From Omphalotus guepiniiformis (Eukaryota > Basidiomycota > Agaricomycetes > Agaricales > Omphalotaceae), in NCBI GenBank assembly GCA_028554645.1, contig JAQOOI010000051.1, forward strand, positions 310,001 to 374,000: 64,000 nucleotides of DNA, in the 5' to 3' direction. Positions 12,690 through 23,494 of this stretch are shown piece by piece (position 1 is the first letter of the stretch; every line of letters starts with the position of its first letter). The notes beneath the pieces were generated by a model, which was given only the letters and a program-made list of their open reading frames with translations, did not search any database and was not told where the DNA came from. Made by a program: the position numbers and the translations under genes.

Positions 12690-12860
12690 AACTGCCTCAT
12701 GTTTGGCCTCAAGGCAACCTCATTGTAACCTCATGCCCAATTTGCCTCATGTTCAGCCTCAAGGCATGCCTCACTGTAACCTCATTGCAGCCTCATTGCA
12801 TGCCTCATAGCATGCCTCATTGTATGCCTCATGTTCAGCCTCATGGTTTGTGGTATATAA
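12690..12860 (+). promoter_or_regulatory. U3 CCTCAT repeats and TATA box of element A
   Basis: CCTCAT occurs about a dozen times in roughly 155 bases, spaced irregularly, and ends a few bases before TATATAAAG at 12,854. This layout resembles an enhancer array next to a core promoter. The same array is present in the 3' LTR at about 28,040-28,210. No transcription data are available, so the function is inferred. Confidence 0.6.
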
Positions 12861-12962
12861 AGCCCCAGAAACTTAGTGTACAGTAGTCTAGTTATTGTTT
12901 TCTTGTTAAACCCCATCTTGTAAATCTGTCTTGTGAATTCAAGTACTTTTTACTCTCTAAGT

Positions 12963-13263
12963 GTTGCTGAAGCATTACCAGTGACTGAACCTACAATATC
13001 TGAAGCATTTCCAGATATTCTCTAAGACATCTGAAGTATTTCCAGTGTCTATTCCTAAGTATTGCTGAAGCATTTCCAGCAGTATTCCCTTTGATTGTCT
13101 GAAGCATTTCCAGACTTTCACCCTGAACAACTGAAGCATTTCCAGTTCTCAAACTACTCCTAGATTACTTGAAGCATTTCCAAGTATCCCAACCTTCCTT
13201 GGTTACTGAAGCATTTCCAGTAATCAAAACATCCTCTTTTCACTTGAAGCTTTCCCAAGTGAA
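12963..13263 (+). repeat. Array of nine hairpins with a constant 9-base loop
   Basis: Nine units share the core TG-AAGCATTTC-CA. The flanking arms differ from unit to unit but stay complementary. Stems are GTTGCTG/CAGTGAC (12,963), AATATCTG/CAGATATT (12,995), AGACA-CTG/CAGTGTCT with one bulge (13,025), AGTATTGCTG/CAGCAGTATT (13,058), GTCTG/CAGAC (13,097), AACTG/CAGTT (13,129), TACTTG/CAAGTA (13,166), TTGGTTACTG/CAGTAATCAA (13,199) and TTCACTTG/CAAGTGAA (13,239). Some pairs are G-U. Unit 1 has loop AAGCATTAC and unit 9 AAGCTTTCC. The array lies downstream of the TATA box, so it should be in the leader RNA. A second copy is at 28,313-28,613. Confidence 0.85.
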
Positions 13264-13469
13264 TCCTATTCTTCTAGTGATATTTGATACACCACTCTTC
13301 ACATCTCCCCTTTCTATAGACTATCACTTCAGTTTTCCATTGTGTTCTTTGAGTAGATTCTCAATTAATACAACTTAGCCCCCAACCCCCATACTGTGGA
13401 TCAGAGTAACTAACCCTTACCTTCTGTTCCCTAACATAATAACTAGACTCCCACTAAGTTACAGTTGAG

Positions 13470-16400
13470 ATGTCTACTCAAACAACCCACACTCAGACCA
13501 ACCAACAACAGACCACTTCTCCCAGACACTATGTCCTCACCCCAGACACCACCAATCTCAGAAGATCTGCCTCTGAAGGACCAGTTAACAGGCAATCCCA
13601 GAGTTTTACTCCATTTGAAACTCCAGGACAAACCTTAGGAAGTACACCACAACAAATCCCACCAGGAGTAGCAGTTAGAAGACCAAGGAGAATAAGAGAC
13701 ATAACTACAGGTCTCATCTTCCAAGAACTCACTCCTATTTCCCCAGTCAGACCTAGATCCACTCTTCAGACTGAAATACTGAGAGCTGAATTGTATGGAG
13801 AACAAGGCATGGCTGAACTAGCACCTGGTCCCAACACCATTGATAATTTGCTGCAAGAACCATATCAAGATCAGTCTCAATTTCCCAGTCAAGCAGCCAT
13901 CAATGTTTCAAGTTCTTCTAGTAATGGAGCTGCTGGTGATACAGGGAACATAGCAGATAATGAAGATGAGCATGCAGACATGCCTGCATTACAGGCTGTC
14001 AGTGATTCTGAATCTGACAATGATGAAGAGGATGAGGAGTATGAATCACCAACTATGCAACATCCCATTGCACACTCCACACCCAGAACTCAACAATGGC
14101 AAGAAGCTAGTATGGACACAGGTTTCTAAAGTTATAATGAGGGCTTAAGAGATGTGTTGGGAAGCATGTATTCCATTCCTCATGCCCCTACAGCAGCTGC
14201 TAGAAATGTACAAGGACATTCTACTTCACATGGTACTCCTTCATCAACACATAATACTATCCACTCTAACAGAAGTCAAAGACATAGTGTTAGAGGAAGT
14301 ATACCTTCACACAGAGCTTCATCAGGATCTCATACCACCAATGACTATGAACAGGAGCATAGTGTATCAGCTACTCAACTAGCAGGATTGACAATTTCAA
14401 GCAGAGCCTTTTTACTCAGCATTGGAGTAGAAGATGATTCTTGGAGGAATGATTATGGATGGATCTGTATGATGTGCAGGCTGGCTCAAACTAATCTATC
14501 TGACTTATCAGAGCCCATAGCACATGCTTTGCAATTTCCTCATAATGCAAGGGAACTCACAAATCTATACAACTTCTCACAAAGAACCATGATGCTCAAT
14601 CTTTTGAATATGCAAGAGCCATCTAGCAGAGTCTCATCTCCAAGAAGTAATACCCCTCACTCTGCCAGAACAACCTTGCTTTCAGAGGCAAGTGACCATC
14701 CACATTCAACATCTCCTAGATCCTATCAGCTATATCCTGAAATGGACATTTTCCAGTGGACACTGAACTCTGCTAATGTGAATGGAAATTGGCAAGTGGT
14801 AGATGATAGGTCAGTCAGGAGCTCTCATACCAACCTACAAGGGTATACTACAGTACCAACCCATACTCCAGTACAATCACCTCAACATGCAGTACATTGG
14901 CCTAGTACTGTTGGTAGAGTACAACAATTCATCAATACTACTCCTTCAACTGTGAGAAGTACAATGCCCCAAGCACAAGGACGTATTGCAACTCCCTGGC
15001 ACCCTAGTACTCAACCAATAATGGTATCCTCAGGGTCAGACTCCACCACTGTAGTAGGGATACCCAATGTTCCTTTCTACAGAAATACAGAGTACAATAT
15101 CCCAGACCCTGTACCACCATATCCTGGAGAGCCCCCAGCACCTACTTATGAACAGATTCCCACTTCCAGAACATCCAATCCTTCCTCAAACAGAGCATCC
15201 AACCATGTTGAAACTCATTTATCTAATCCTGTAGTTCAAGAACTTCCACAGGAAAATATTCAGAGTGTCAACTACATTGATGATACAGCAGTTTTCATCA
15301 ATGAGTCACAAGAGGAAGTTATGGAAGCAAATGAACCTGAAACAGTCCTAAGACCCAACAGAGTACCTGGTTATAGAGATGATGAGGTACCTCCAGAGAG
15401 TTCAGTACAGGAATCTAGTGCAGCATAGAGGAGAAACAGGACACAAACTTGGAGGGAAGAATTAGAATCAAGAATCCAAAGGGGTCAAACCAGAGTTGAG
15501 CCTCAACCCAATAATTCCCCCTCACATCCTCAAGATGAACCCACCAGAGCTCAGGCCCCAGTACAGCTAGGTCCTTCCAATCAGTCTCATTCAATGCAGG
15601 TGCCTGCAGCTAGAAACAGGGTACCCTCTGGTATGGAAAGAGATGCCCCACCACATTTAGATGTTAGAAGAGAGGATCAAAACACTTCTAGGCAATACAG
15701 GCAGAACACAGCAGGACCTTCTAGAAATCATGAGGTAAGTCACTCACCAGGATCATCTAGGATTTCAGAATTAAGGAGAAACCAATAATATCCTTATACT
15801 CCCAACAAAGATAAGACTCCCATAAGGAATGCTGGAGGACCCCCAGATGACCCCAATGGCCCTGGACACTCTCACTATGATGATTCTGATTCTGATTCTG
15901 ATGATGAACACAATCAATCATCTAGAGGGGAAGGACCAAGTCATTGTACAACACTAGGAGGACCAGGAGGACCAGGAGGACCCCCCATCTGGAGATGAAA
16001 GTGATGATGACTACAACCATAGAAGAAATAGTAGAAATGGTAGAGATGGCAGAGATGGCAGAGATGGAAGAGATGGAAGAGATGAAAGAGATGGCCGCAA
16101 TCAAGAAGATGCAGAAGAGTGTCGACAAAGAGAAGAACTCACTTGTGCTCTCAATAGAGAAGCTAAGTTGGACATCAACAAACCCAAAGAGTTCTCTGGA
16201 GAAAGCCGTGCTGAATGGTCTACCTTTGTTGACAGCTGTGAGAACATGTTTGCTGCCAAACCCACCATCTATGCCTCTGAATCATCTCAAATTACATTTG
16301 CCGCATCGTATTTCACTGGTCCAGCTTTGCGGTATTACAACAATCTAATGCGCAAACGGCGAAATGGCAACATCATTGCAGCTTTGAACACATGAAATGA

Positions 16401-17256
16401 ATTCTTAAAGATGTTCAGTAAGATATTTGGTTTACATGATGAGACTTTATACTCTCAATCCAAACTGGATACTGTATATCAGAAGTTCAAAGAAGCTTTT
16501 GCTGATTTCCTTGTGTGCTTTAAGGATGCGGCAAATAAGACCAACTACAATGACCCAGCTTTACAGTTCCGATTACTCCGTTAAATCCGCTCTGATCTCA
16601 GAAATCGACTCACAAACAATGGGAAAATTCCTGAGTCTTATGATGAAATTGTTGAAAGACTCCTGGAAATTGATACTGCTCGTGAAGCACTCAATGACAT
16701 GGGTCTTGGAGACAACACTTATAGTCGCAACTGGAATAATCAACAAACAGACACCAATCAGCATGTAGTTCAAACTCGTTTTGTGTCAAACAATACCTAT
16801 CGACTTCGTAATGCTAACACTCTCAATGCAGTCAGTGGGAATGCTGCAGAAACAGGAGAAACACAATCCCAATCAAACTTCCCACCCCGTATTTCACAAG
16901 AAGAATATGAACGGCGGATGAGAGAAAGGTTGTGTATGCGCTGTGGCAAACCAGGGCACTTTGGTAGAGAATGTAGGACTTATCCAATGCCAAACTCCAA
17001 TTCAAATGCAAACCGCTATGGCAACAATACAGGGACTGGCAATGCTGTCAATGGTAGAACAGTGTTTGTGGACAATGTTGAAGAAGAAAGAGATAGAACA
17101 TATTTGGAAGTTGAAGGAGAGGATGGCATTATTCAGATAGAAGACACCATTTTCCAAGAGGGTGCAATGGAGAGGAATATGAAGATGACAACAACTCGGA
17201 AAACTTGCAGGAGACTCAGGATGGCAGGAGTCACATTTGAGTCTAGAAGAAACTGA
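13470..17256 (+). pseudogene. Element A gag, with long Pro/Ser-rich N-terminal region
   Basis: The start at 13,470 (MSTQTTH) opens a low-complexity Ser/Thr/Pro/Gln-rich region. It runs in one frame through single stops at 14,127, 15,426 and 15,786. After a frame change near 15,980, in a run of C bases, come Gly-Pro and Arg-Asp-Gly repeats and then the gag core beginning LDINKPKEFSGE (about 16,168). A zinc knuckle CMRCGKPGHFGREC (CX2CX4HX4C) is at about 16,936-16,977. Further stops interrupt the core at 16,393 and 16,581. The product would form the particle and bind element RNA. The reading frame is broken at least six times, so this copy is dead. Confidence 0.8.
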
Positions 17257-20200
17257 TTCCATATATTTAAATGGTGCAGTGGTTGAACCAGTCACCATAA
17301 CTTCTAGATCAGAACAATCCTTTATCATTTCTGCAACAATTTTCAATTCCAACTCTGTTAACTATCATTGCCTGCTGGATACAGGTGCCACTAGAGAGTT
17401 CATTGATATCAAACTAGCAAGTCTTTACCCTGAAAGACTCAAGCCCCTACCTCTTCCCATTCCACTAAGACTCTTTGATGAACAATTCACCTCTGCAGGG
17501 AAAATCACACACAAATTCTTTGCACCAATCACATTCACTGATGGAACAACTCATCATATAAACTTCTTGGTTACTCAACTTCATCCTGAAACTCCTATAG
17601 TACTGGGACTACCTTGGTTTAGAAAGTACAATCCTCAAGTAAACTGGACTGACTTGAAGTTCTCTTTCAATAACAGTGTTCAGCTTATGGCTGCAGAAGT
17701 ATATGATCTCACACAGATCACACACTATATTGTCAGACCTTCCATAAACAAGAAGAATGGAGTAACTATAGAAGATGAGGAAGAGATATGTGAATTTCAG
17801 AAGTCAGGACTAGGATTGAAAGACCCAATCTGATACACATAGATGAGATGGATGAATACCTCCAAGAGCAGGAAACAATTCAACAGTCTATTCCCAAATC
17901 TAAACCTCCTACTCCTGATTCCCAAATGGAGGATAACACCCCACATATATGCTTGCTAGGTGCAGCCTCCTTTGCTCAACTAGTGATGGAAGGATATGAA
18001 GCATCAATCCTATATATAATGCCAAGCATTGAAGAAGCAGAAGTAGATGCAAGAATGGCCTCTACCAGTAATGAGAATTCAGAAGTTCCAGATAAACCAA
18101 AAACCAGCAAACTCTCTGAACAGGAATTACTGGATAAATTTGTACCCAAACAGTATCATCAATATGCCAAAGCTTTCTCAGCCACAGAAGCTAAAGGCCT
18201 GCCACAACATAGACCTTATAATATCAGGATTGATACTGAGGATGACAAACTACCACCCTATGGGAAGTTATACAACCTGTCAGAAAAAGAATTGAAGGTC
18301 CTCAAGGATTACATTGATGAAATGATGGAAAAGGGATTCATTAGGCCTTCTAGTTCACCAACTGGAGCTCCAGTCTTGTTTGCCAAGAATTTTAAAAGAT
18401 GGAAGTCTCAGACTGTGTGTGGACTATCGTGCACTAAATAGGCTTACAAGAAAGAATCGCTATCCCCTTCCACTCATTGGTAATCTCATTGACCAGTTGA
18501 GAAGTGCTAAAATCTACACCAAACTGGACCTCAGAGCAGGGTACAACAATATAAGGGTTGCTGAAGGACATGAATGGAAAACCTCATTTAGAACCAGATA
18601 TGGTGCTTATAGGTACTTGGTCATGCCCTTTGGTTTAACCAATGTCCCCTCTGTATTCCAGCACTTCATCAATGACATATTCCGTGACATGGTAGATGTG
18701 TTTGTTATAGTCTATCTTGATGACATCTTGATTTTCTCAGAAAATGAGCAACAACATTTTGAACATGTCTCTAAAGTGTTGCAAAGACTGGAAGAACATG
18801 ATCTGCATATCAAACCAGAGAAATGCGAATTTTATACCAACTCTGTTGAATATCTAGGTGTCATTGTTTCTCCAGAAGGTGTCACTATGGATTCCAAGAA
18901 GATAGAAGTTATTCATAAATGGGAGACACCAACAAATATGAAGGAGTTACAATCATTTTTGGGGTTTGCAAATTTTTATAGAAGATTCATTGACAACTAT
19001 TCTGGGATAGTCAAACCTCTCACAAGGCTTACCAGTAAAGACAAACCTTGAATCTGGATAGAAGAATGCACCACAGTCTTTGAACTCTTGAAAAAAGCAT
19101 TTCAAGAAGCTCCTATACTCCAGCACTTTGATCCAGATTTACCTATCATTGTGGAAGCTGATGCATCTGACTATGCTATAGCATCCATTATATCCCAGCA
19201 GAACAAGGAATCTGGAGGAATACACCCTATTGCATTCTATGCAAGGAGCATGACTAGTGCAGAATTGAACTATGATATCTATGATAAGGAGCTATTAGCT
19301 ATTGTAGAATCATTCAAGCAGTGGCGTGCATATTTGAAAGGGTCCAAATACAAGATTGAAGTCTTCACAGATCACAATAACCTTCAATAGTTCACTACCA
19401 CCAAAACTCTAAGTAGAAGGCAAGCAAGATGGTCAGAGTTTCTATCAGGATTTGACTTTGTAATCAACTACAGGCCAGGGAAATTAGGAGGAAAACCAGA
19501 TGCTCTTACAAGGAAAAATGATGTCTATCTCAAGAAGTCAGCACAAGCAGCAGTGAACAATGAGAATCACAGGGTACTGCTAAATCCTGAAAGGTTATCA
19601 ACTTCTCTTATTATGAATGATGAAGCAGACCTGGCACACATCCATAATGTAGAGAAGGATAGATACTGGAAAGAGCACAAGGCTATAGCAGAATCAGAAG
19701 AGCCTGGACCATTCAAGATAGAAAATGGATTACTACTCAGAGATGGATTGGTCTATGTACCAAACAATGCTTCTCTTAGACTTAGAATCCTTCAAGTACA
19801 TCATGATCATAAGCTAATTGGACATCCTGAAATGCATAAAACAGCACAGATGATTCACCGGACATACTTTTGGCCAGGATTGCAAAAGGATGTAAAGAAG
19901 TATGTTAGAAGTTGTCATGAATGTCTGCGAGCAAAAAGTAGTTGCTGAAAATCATTTGGTCTGCTCAAACCATTACCCATTAGTGAAAGACCATGGAGTT
20001 CCATATCAGTGGATCATATTGGAGAACTACCAGAATCAAATGGATTTAATGCTATTATGGTTGTAGTTTGCTGGTTGACCAAACAAGCAGTATTCATAGC
20101 ATGTTGTACTGATGACAATGCTTCACAACTGGCTAAACTCTTCATCAAACACATATTCTCCAAGCATGGTCTCCCAGTGGATATAGTCTCTGATAGAGGA

Positions 20201-21116
20201 TCTACCTTTGTGTCAACCTTTTGGCATTCACTTTGTGATGCACCAGATCTCAAAACCAATTATTTCACTGGTTATCATCCACAAACAGATGGACAAACTG
20301 AAAGAACAAACCAGAACTCTGGAGCAGTATCTCAGACTGTTTGTCAACTATGACCAGGATGATTGGGAAGAATGGCTTCCACTAGCAGAATTCACTTATA
20401 ACAACTCTCCAAGTGATGCCACTGGCCTAACACCCTTCTTTGCAAATGAAGGATTTCATCCTGGATTAACCATCTCACTCAAAGGGCTGCCAAATCATCA
20501 GGCACAGTTAAAGGCTCAAGAACTTAAAGATTTCACTCTTTAGGTATTCATGAACATCAAAAGGAGTAATGAATCAGCAAAGAAGTACACCAATCCTAAA
20601 AGAAGGAAGACACCTAGTGACTGGAAGGAAGGAATGTTGGTATGGTTGAATGCAAAAAACATCAAGACTAAAAGGCCTACCAAGAAGTTGGACCATAAGC
20701 AACTGGGACCATTCAAGATAGTAAAGAAGATTTCTGATCATGCATATCAATTGGCATTACCACGCAGCATGCAAACTCTTCATAATACATTTCATGTGGA
20801 CTTGTTGACTGCTAATCCACCAGAACATTTTCCCCAATGTCGACAACCACCTCCTCCCCCAGTTGAAATTGATGATGAAGAACACTATGAAGTGGAACAG
20901 ATTTTGGATAACCATAGAAGATGGGGAAGAATGGAATACCTAGTCCGCTGGAAAGGTTATGATCCAGAACATGACTCTTGGGAACCAATTAGAAATGTGG
21001 TTGGATCTCAAGAATACATTGAAGATTTTTACCAAAAGCATCCCAACAAAATAGGACTTCATGATGGTGAATTGGAGAGAGCAGTAGAACAAGAAAGAAG
21101 TCAAACTCAGAAATAA
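17237..21116 (+). pseudogene. Element A pol: protease, RT, RNase H, integrase, chromodomain
   Basis: Protease: LLDTGAT at about 17,371. RT: catalytic YLDDILIF at about 18,715, with upstream VDYRALN and RYPLPL. RNase H: VEADASDYA (about 19,153) and IYDKELLAI. Integrase: an HHCC zinc region (about 19,800-19,935), the DDE residues in SVDHIGEL, IVSDRGS and TERTNQ, and a chromodomain at about 20,883-21,050 (VEQILDN, then LVRWKGYDPEHDSWEP). The chromodomain defines a chromovirus, which typically tethers integration to modified chromatin. Frameshifts near 18,380 and 20,313 and stops at 19,049, 19,388, 19,946 and 20,541 disable it. Most stops replace Trp, Arg or Gln codons, as C-to-T or G-to-A changes would. 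Confidence 0.88.
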
Positions 21117-21441
21117 CCTCAACAAATCATTCAAGCAATATAGCATAGAGAGTTAATCATCTACTTGTCATGTACAGATTCAGGTTATTTCTTGGCATAC
21201 ATTGGTTACAACTATCTTTCTAATTATCAAACTCTGGATACTCCAATTCCCCTCCACCATCTCCCTCATCATCAACAGTCAGGTCAATAATAGCAGGAGA
21301 CAAACCTGTAACTGTTTCATCATCATCCAAGTCAATAACCACTGGATTGATATGAGATTCAGCTACAGTCCAGGCACTGGGATAAGTGATGCGAGAGATG
21401 TTAGAGAAGAGGTGAGCAAGAGCATTAGCAATACCAAGACG
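21117..21441. other. Non-coding spacer after element A pol
   Basis: No gene or repeat was recognised between the pol stop and the 3' end of the antisense gene. Confidence 0.5.
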
Positions 21442-22372
21442 TTAGAAATGTAGAGACAGGAGTTCATCTTGAGTGAGAAGAGCATGTGAAATAGTTCCCA
21501 TCATCTTGTCAAAGCTCTCAACAAGCCAGAATTCTAGTGTCTCCACCTTCATCTGCCCCTCTGACAACTGGTGTTGAGCCTGAAAAACACCCCGCACAAT
21601 GGTCTCCAAGTCCGGACAAAGTGCATCAAAGAAGGGGGTAGGGTCCGCACAAAGTCCCCTATAAGCCATATCAGCTAGAATCCTATGAAGCACCGTTTCC
21701 TGTTCCAACTCCTGATGAAGGTGTACAATTTCCACATCACGCTCCTTAAGCTGACCATTACAACGAGATTGAGCAGCTACCACACAGTAGTATGATTTCT
21801 TTATATGATTCAATTGCACTACCTGACCTTGTAGGGTTGCTGCTAATTGACCCATGCGAGAACCAGTGTTGCGAGCTACAGTCAATTCTTCCTGAGTATG
21901 AGCAAGATCACTAGGGAAGGATATCAGCAATGGCAGCAAAAAGAACATGAGAGAATAGGCAACATACCTTTCAAGAGACTTCTTTTCATCCTCTAATGTT
22001 TGTTTATCGTCCATAAGAAGCTTCGCTCGAGCGCAAAGGCTAGCAACGAGCCTTACAGACTATCAATACTACACCACGGAATGGTGATTTACACTTACCT
22101 AGCCCCTAAAGTTTCACCTCGAAAAACTGTCGGCTCATTGGTTTTCAATTGTTCCTTGTATTCCACTTCGAGTTCTCTAATACGGCTAAGAAAGTCGGTC
22201 AGTACCCTTGGGCAATCAAAGTTGAAAGAAATGCTCACACATCCACAAGTTCTCGAAGATCTAGAGCTGGCATCACTGGAATGTTCATCCAAGTGAGAGA
22301 GCCACGCCCAGCAACATGAGGAACAAGATCAGCCAATACAGAGGTCTGAGTAGCGGAAGTTTCGAAGTTCAT
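21442..22372 (-). CDS. Antisense spliced gene of element A, coiled-coil protein
   Basis: A minus-strand gene starts at ATG 22,370-22,372 (MNFETSATQTS). Exon 1 runs to about 22,238. Exon 2 (about 22,200-22,105) encodes a charged segment RIRELEVEYKEQLKTNEP. A third exon covers DDKQTLEDEKKSLER. An intron with GTATGT and CTAG ends separates it from the last exon (about 21,917-21,442), which encodes SDLAHTQEELTVARN, LKERDVEIVHLHQELEQET and the C-terminus LLTQDELLSLHF. Heptad-like Leu spacing predicts coiled coils. The last exon is open for about 158 codons although the neighbouring gag-pol is full of stops. The function is unknown. It lies between pol and the 3' LTR in the opposite direction, as do the two genes of element C. 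Splice sites near 22,230 and 22,100 are approximate. Confidence 0.55.
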
Positions 22373-22440
22373 GGCAGAGTACAGTGAAAAGCACGGTTGA
22401 ATTGTCAAGGACAATGGGAAAGATACATGATAAAAAGCTA

Positions 22441-22800
22441 GGTTTATTAATAACTCGAGCTATCGATAACGTCCTCCATCCCGGAATTCCACTGAACGAT
22501 GGGCACATGAATGCATGGGGAAGATATCACAAAGTGGAGCATAGAACAAGTAGTTCAAATTAGTTTCTGATGTGTGGCGTACACAAGGAACATACACACC
22601 TATTGCGACTCCACTGCGAGACTCTTCACAATCATTGCTTTAAGATCTATCCCCTGCACCATCTTTCACACTCACAAATCTCCTACTGCATTCCCAGTCA
22701 TCGTTGCTGTCCACCATAGCTACATCAGATATTGTACGACAACTAATGATATGCTAAACATCAATAAACGTGCATAAATAATAACGTTGAAGCAAAGGTT
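22441..22800. other. Unassigned sequence in element A accessory region
   Basis: No coding region, repeat or structural RNA was recognised here. Confidence 0.4.
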
Positions 22801-23494
22801 ACGAAAACGCACCACATGGATGGCATGCTTCGTTCTTGAGAAATGAGAACTTGTGGGGGCATCGAACAAGATCTCCAGCAGAGGGAATCAGCATTTGAGT
22901 CATACTCGGCTCAAGCTTCATGAGCTTTCTCATCCTCGTGTTGATCAGGATCCTGCTGACAGAAAGTCTTCTACCCTAGAATTTGGATTGCAATATTGCG
23001 AATCCATTTGAGCTCTGGGAAATACCCTCGTAGTAGTGAAGGAGAAGGGTGACAAGTTTCAAAGTGCACGGTTTGACATATCGTAGGGAGTGCTATATCT
23101 GCTGCATAGTCGGCTCGAAGTAGGAAGTGAATTGCTCTGCAACAACAACTTTGACAGGAATAGGAGCAGTCTCGAGGATACTGGGCAAAGGCTTCATGAC
23201 GAGTTGCAAGTACTAGTCAATAACACCATAGAGGATTTCAAGCAGAGCATTGAGGGCCGTATAAGCGGATTGCTGGGTCTGAGGATCATTGATCAAGTTC
23301 AGGATTGTCTAGAAGACAGTCAGCGCACTTCAAAGCTGATGGAATATTATGTACACACAAAAATAAGGACAGCATGTTGGCAGCACACTCCTCCTCAAGC
23401 CACTCACAGAAACAGCTCGCAGCAACACAAGTAGCTTTCCCGATTGTAGCATTGCTATCTTGAAGGCCGGCCTCGACGATGAGCCAAAACTCGC
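22801..23494 (-). pseudogene. Fragment of a Kap123-type importin-beta gene
   Basis: Minus-strand pieces match HEAT repeats of the fungal karyopherin Kap123/importin-4 family. One exon reads FWLIVEAGLQD, then KATCVAASCFCEWLEEECA (about 23,380-23,494). The next reads TALNALLEILYGVIDQYLQLV, then LPSILETAPIPVK, then YFEPTMQ (about 23,100-23,290). Weaker similarity runs on to 22,830. In the family these proteins carry ribosomal proteins and histones into the nucleus. Only a few repeats remain, stops are present, and the upstream side is cut by an inverted C LTR at 23,495. It is a host gene fragment inside element A, probably captured or joined by rearrangement. Confidence 0.7.

Larger units (their letters stand above)
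12501..13436 (+). repeat. Element A 5' LTR
   Basis: It starts TGTTAGGAACC and ends TTCCCTAACA. U3 (about 12,690-12,845) contains around a dozen CCTCAT units, often as GCCTCATG. The box TATATAA follows at 12,854-12,860. A hairpin array follows at 12,963-13,263, inside the part expected to be transcribed. The 3' LTR at 27,851-28,786 is almost identical. Confidence 0.93.

Noticed and set aside
12963..13263. CRISPR-like array (regular 15-base repeats with varied spacers)
   Set aside because: The units are short, the adjoining bases pair with each other as stem arms, the setting is a fungal LTR, and there are no cas genes.
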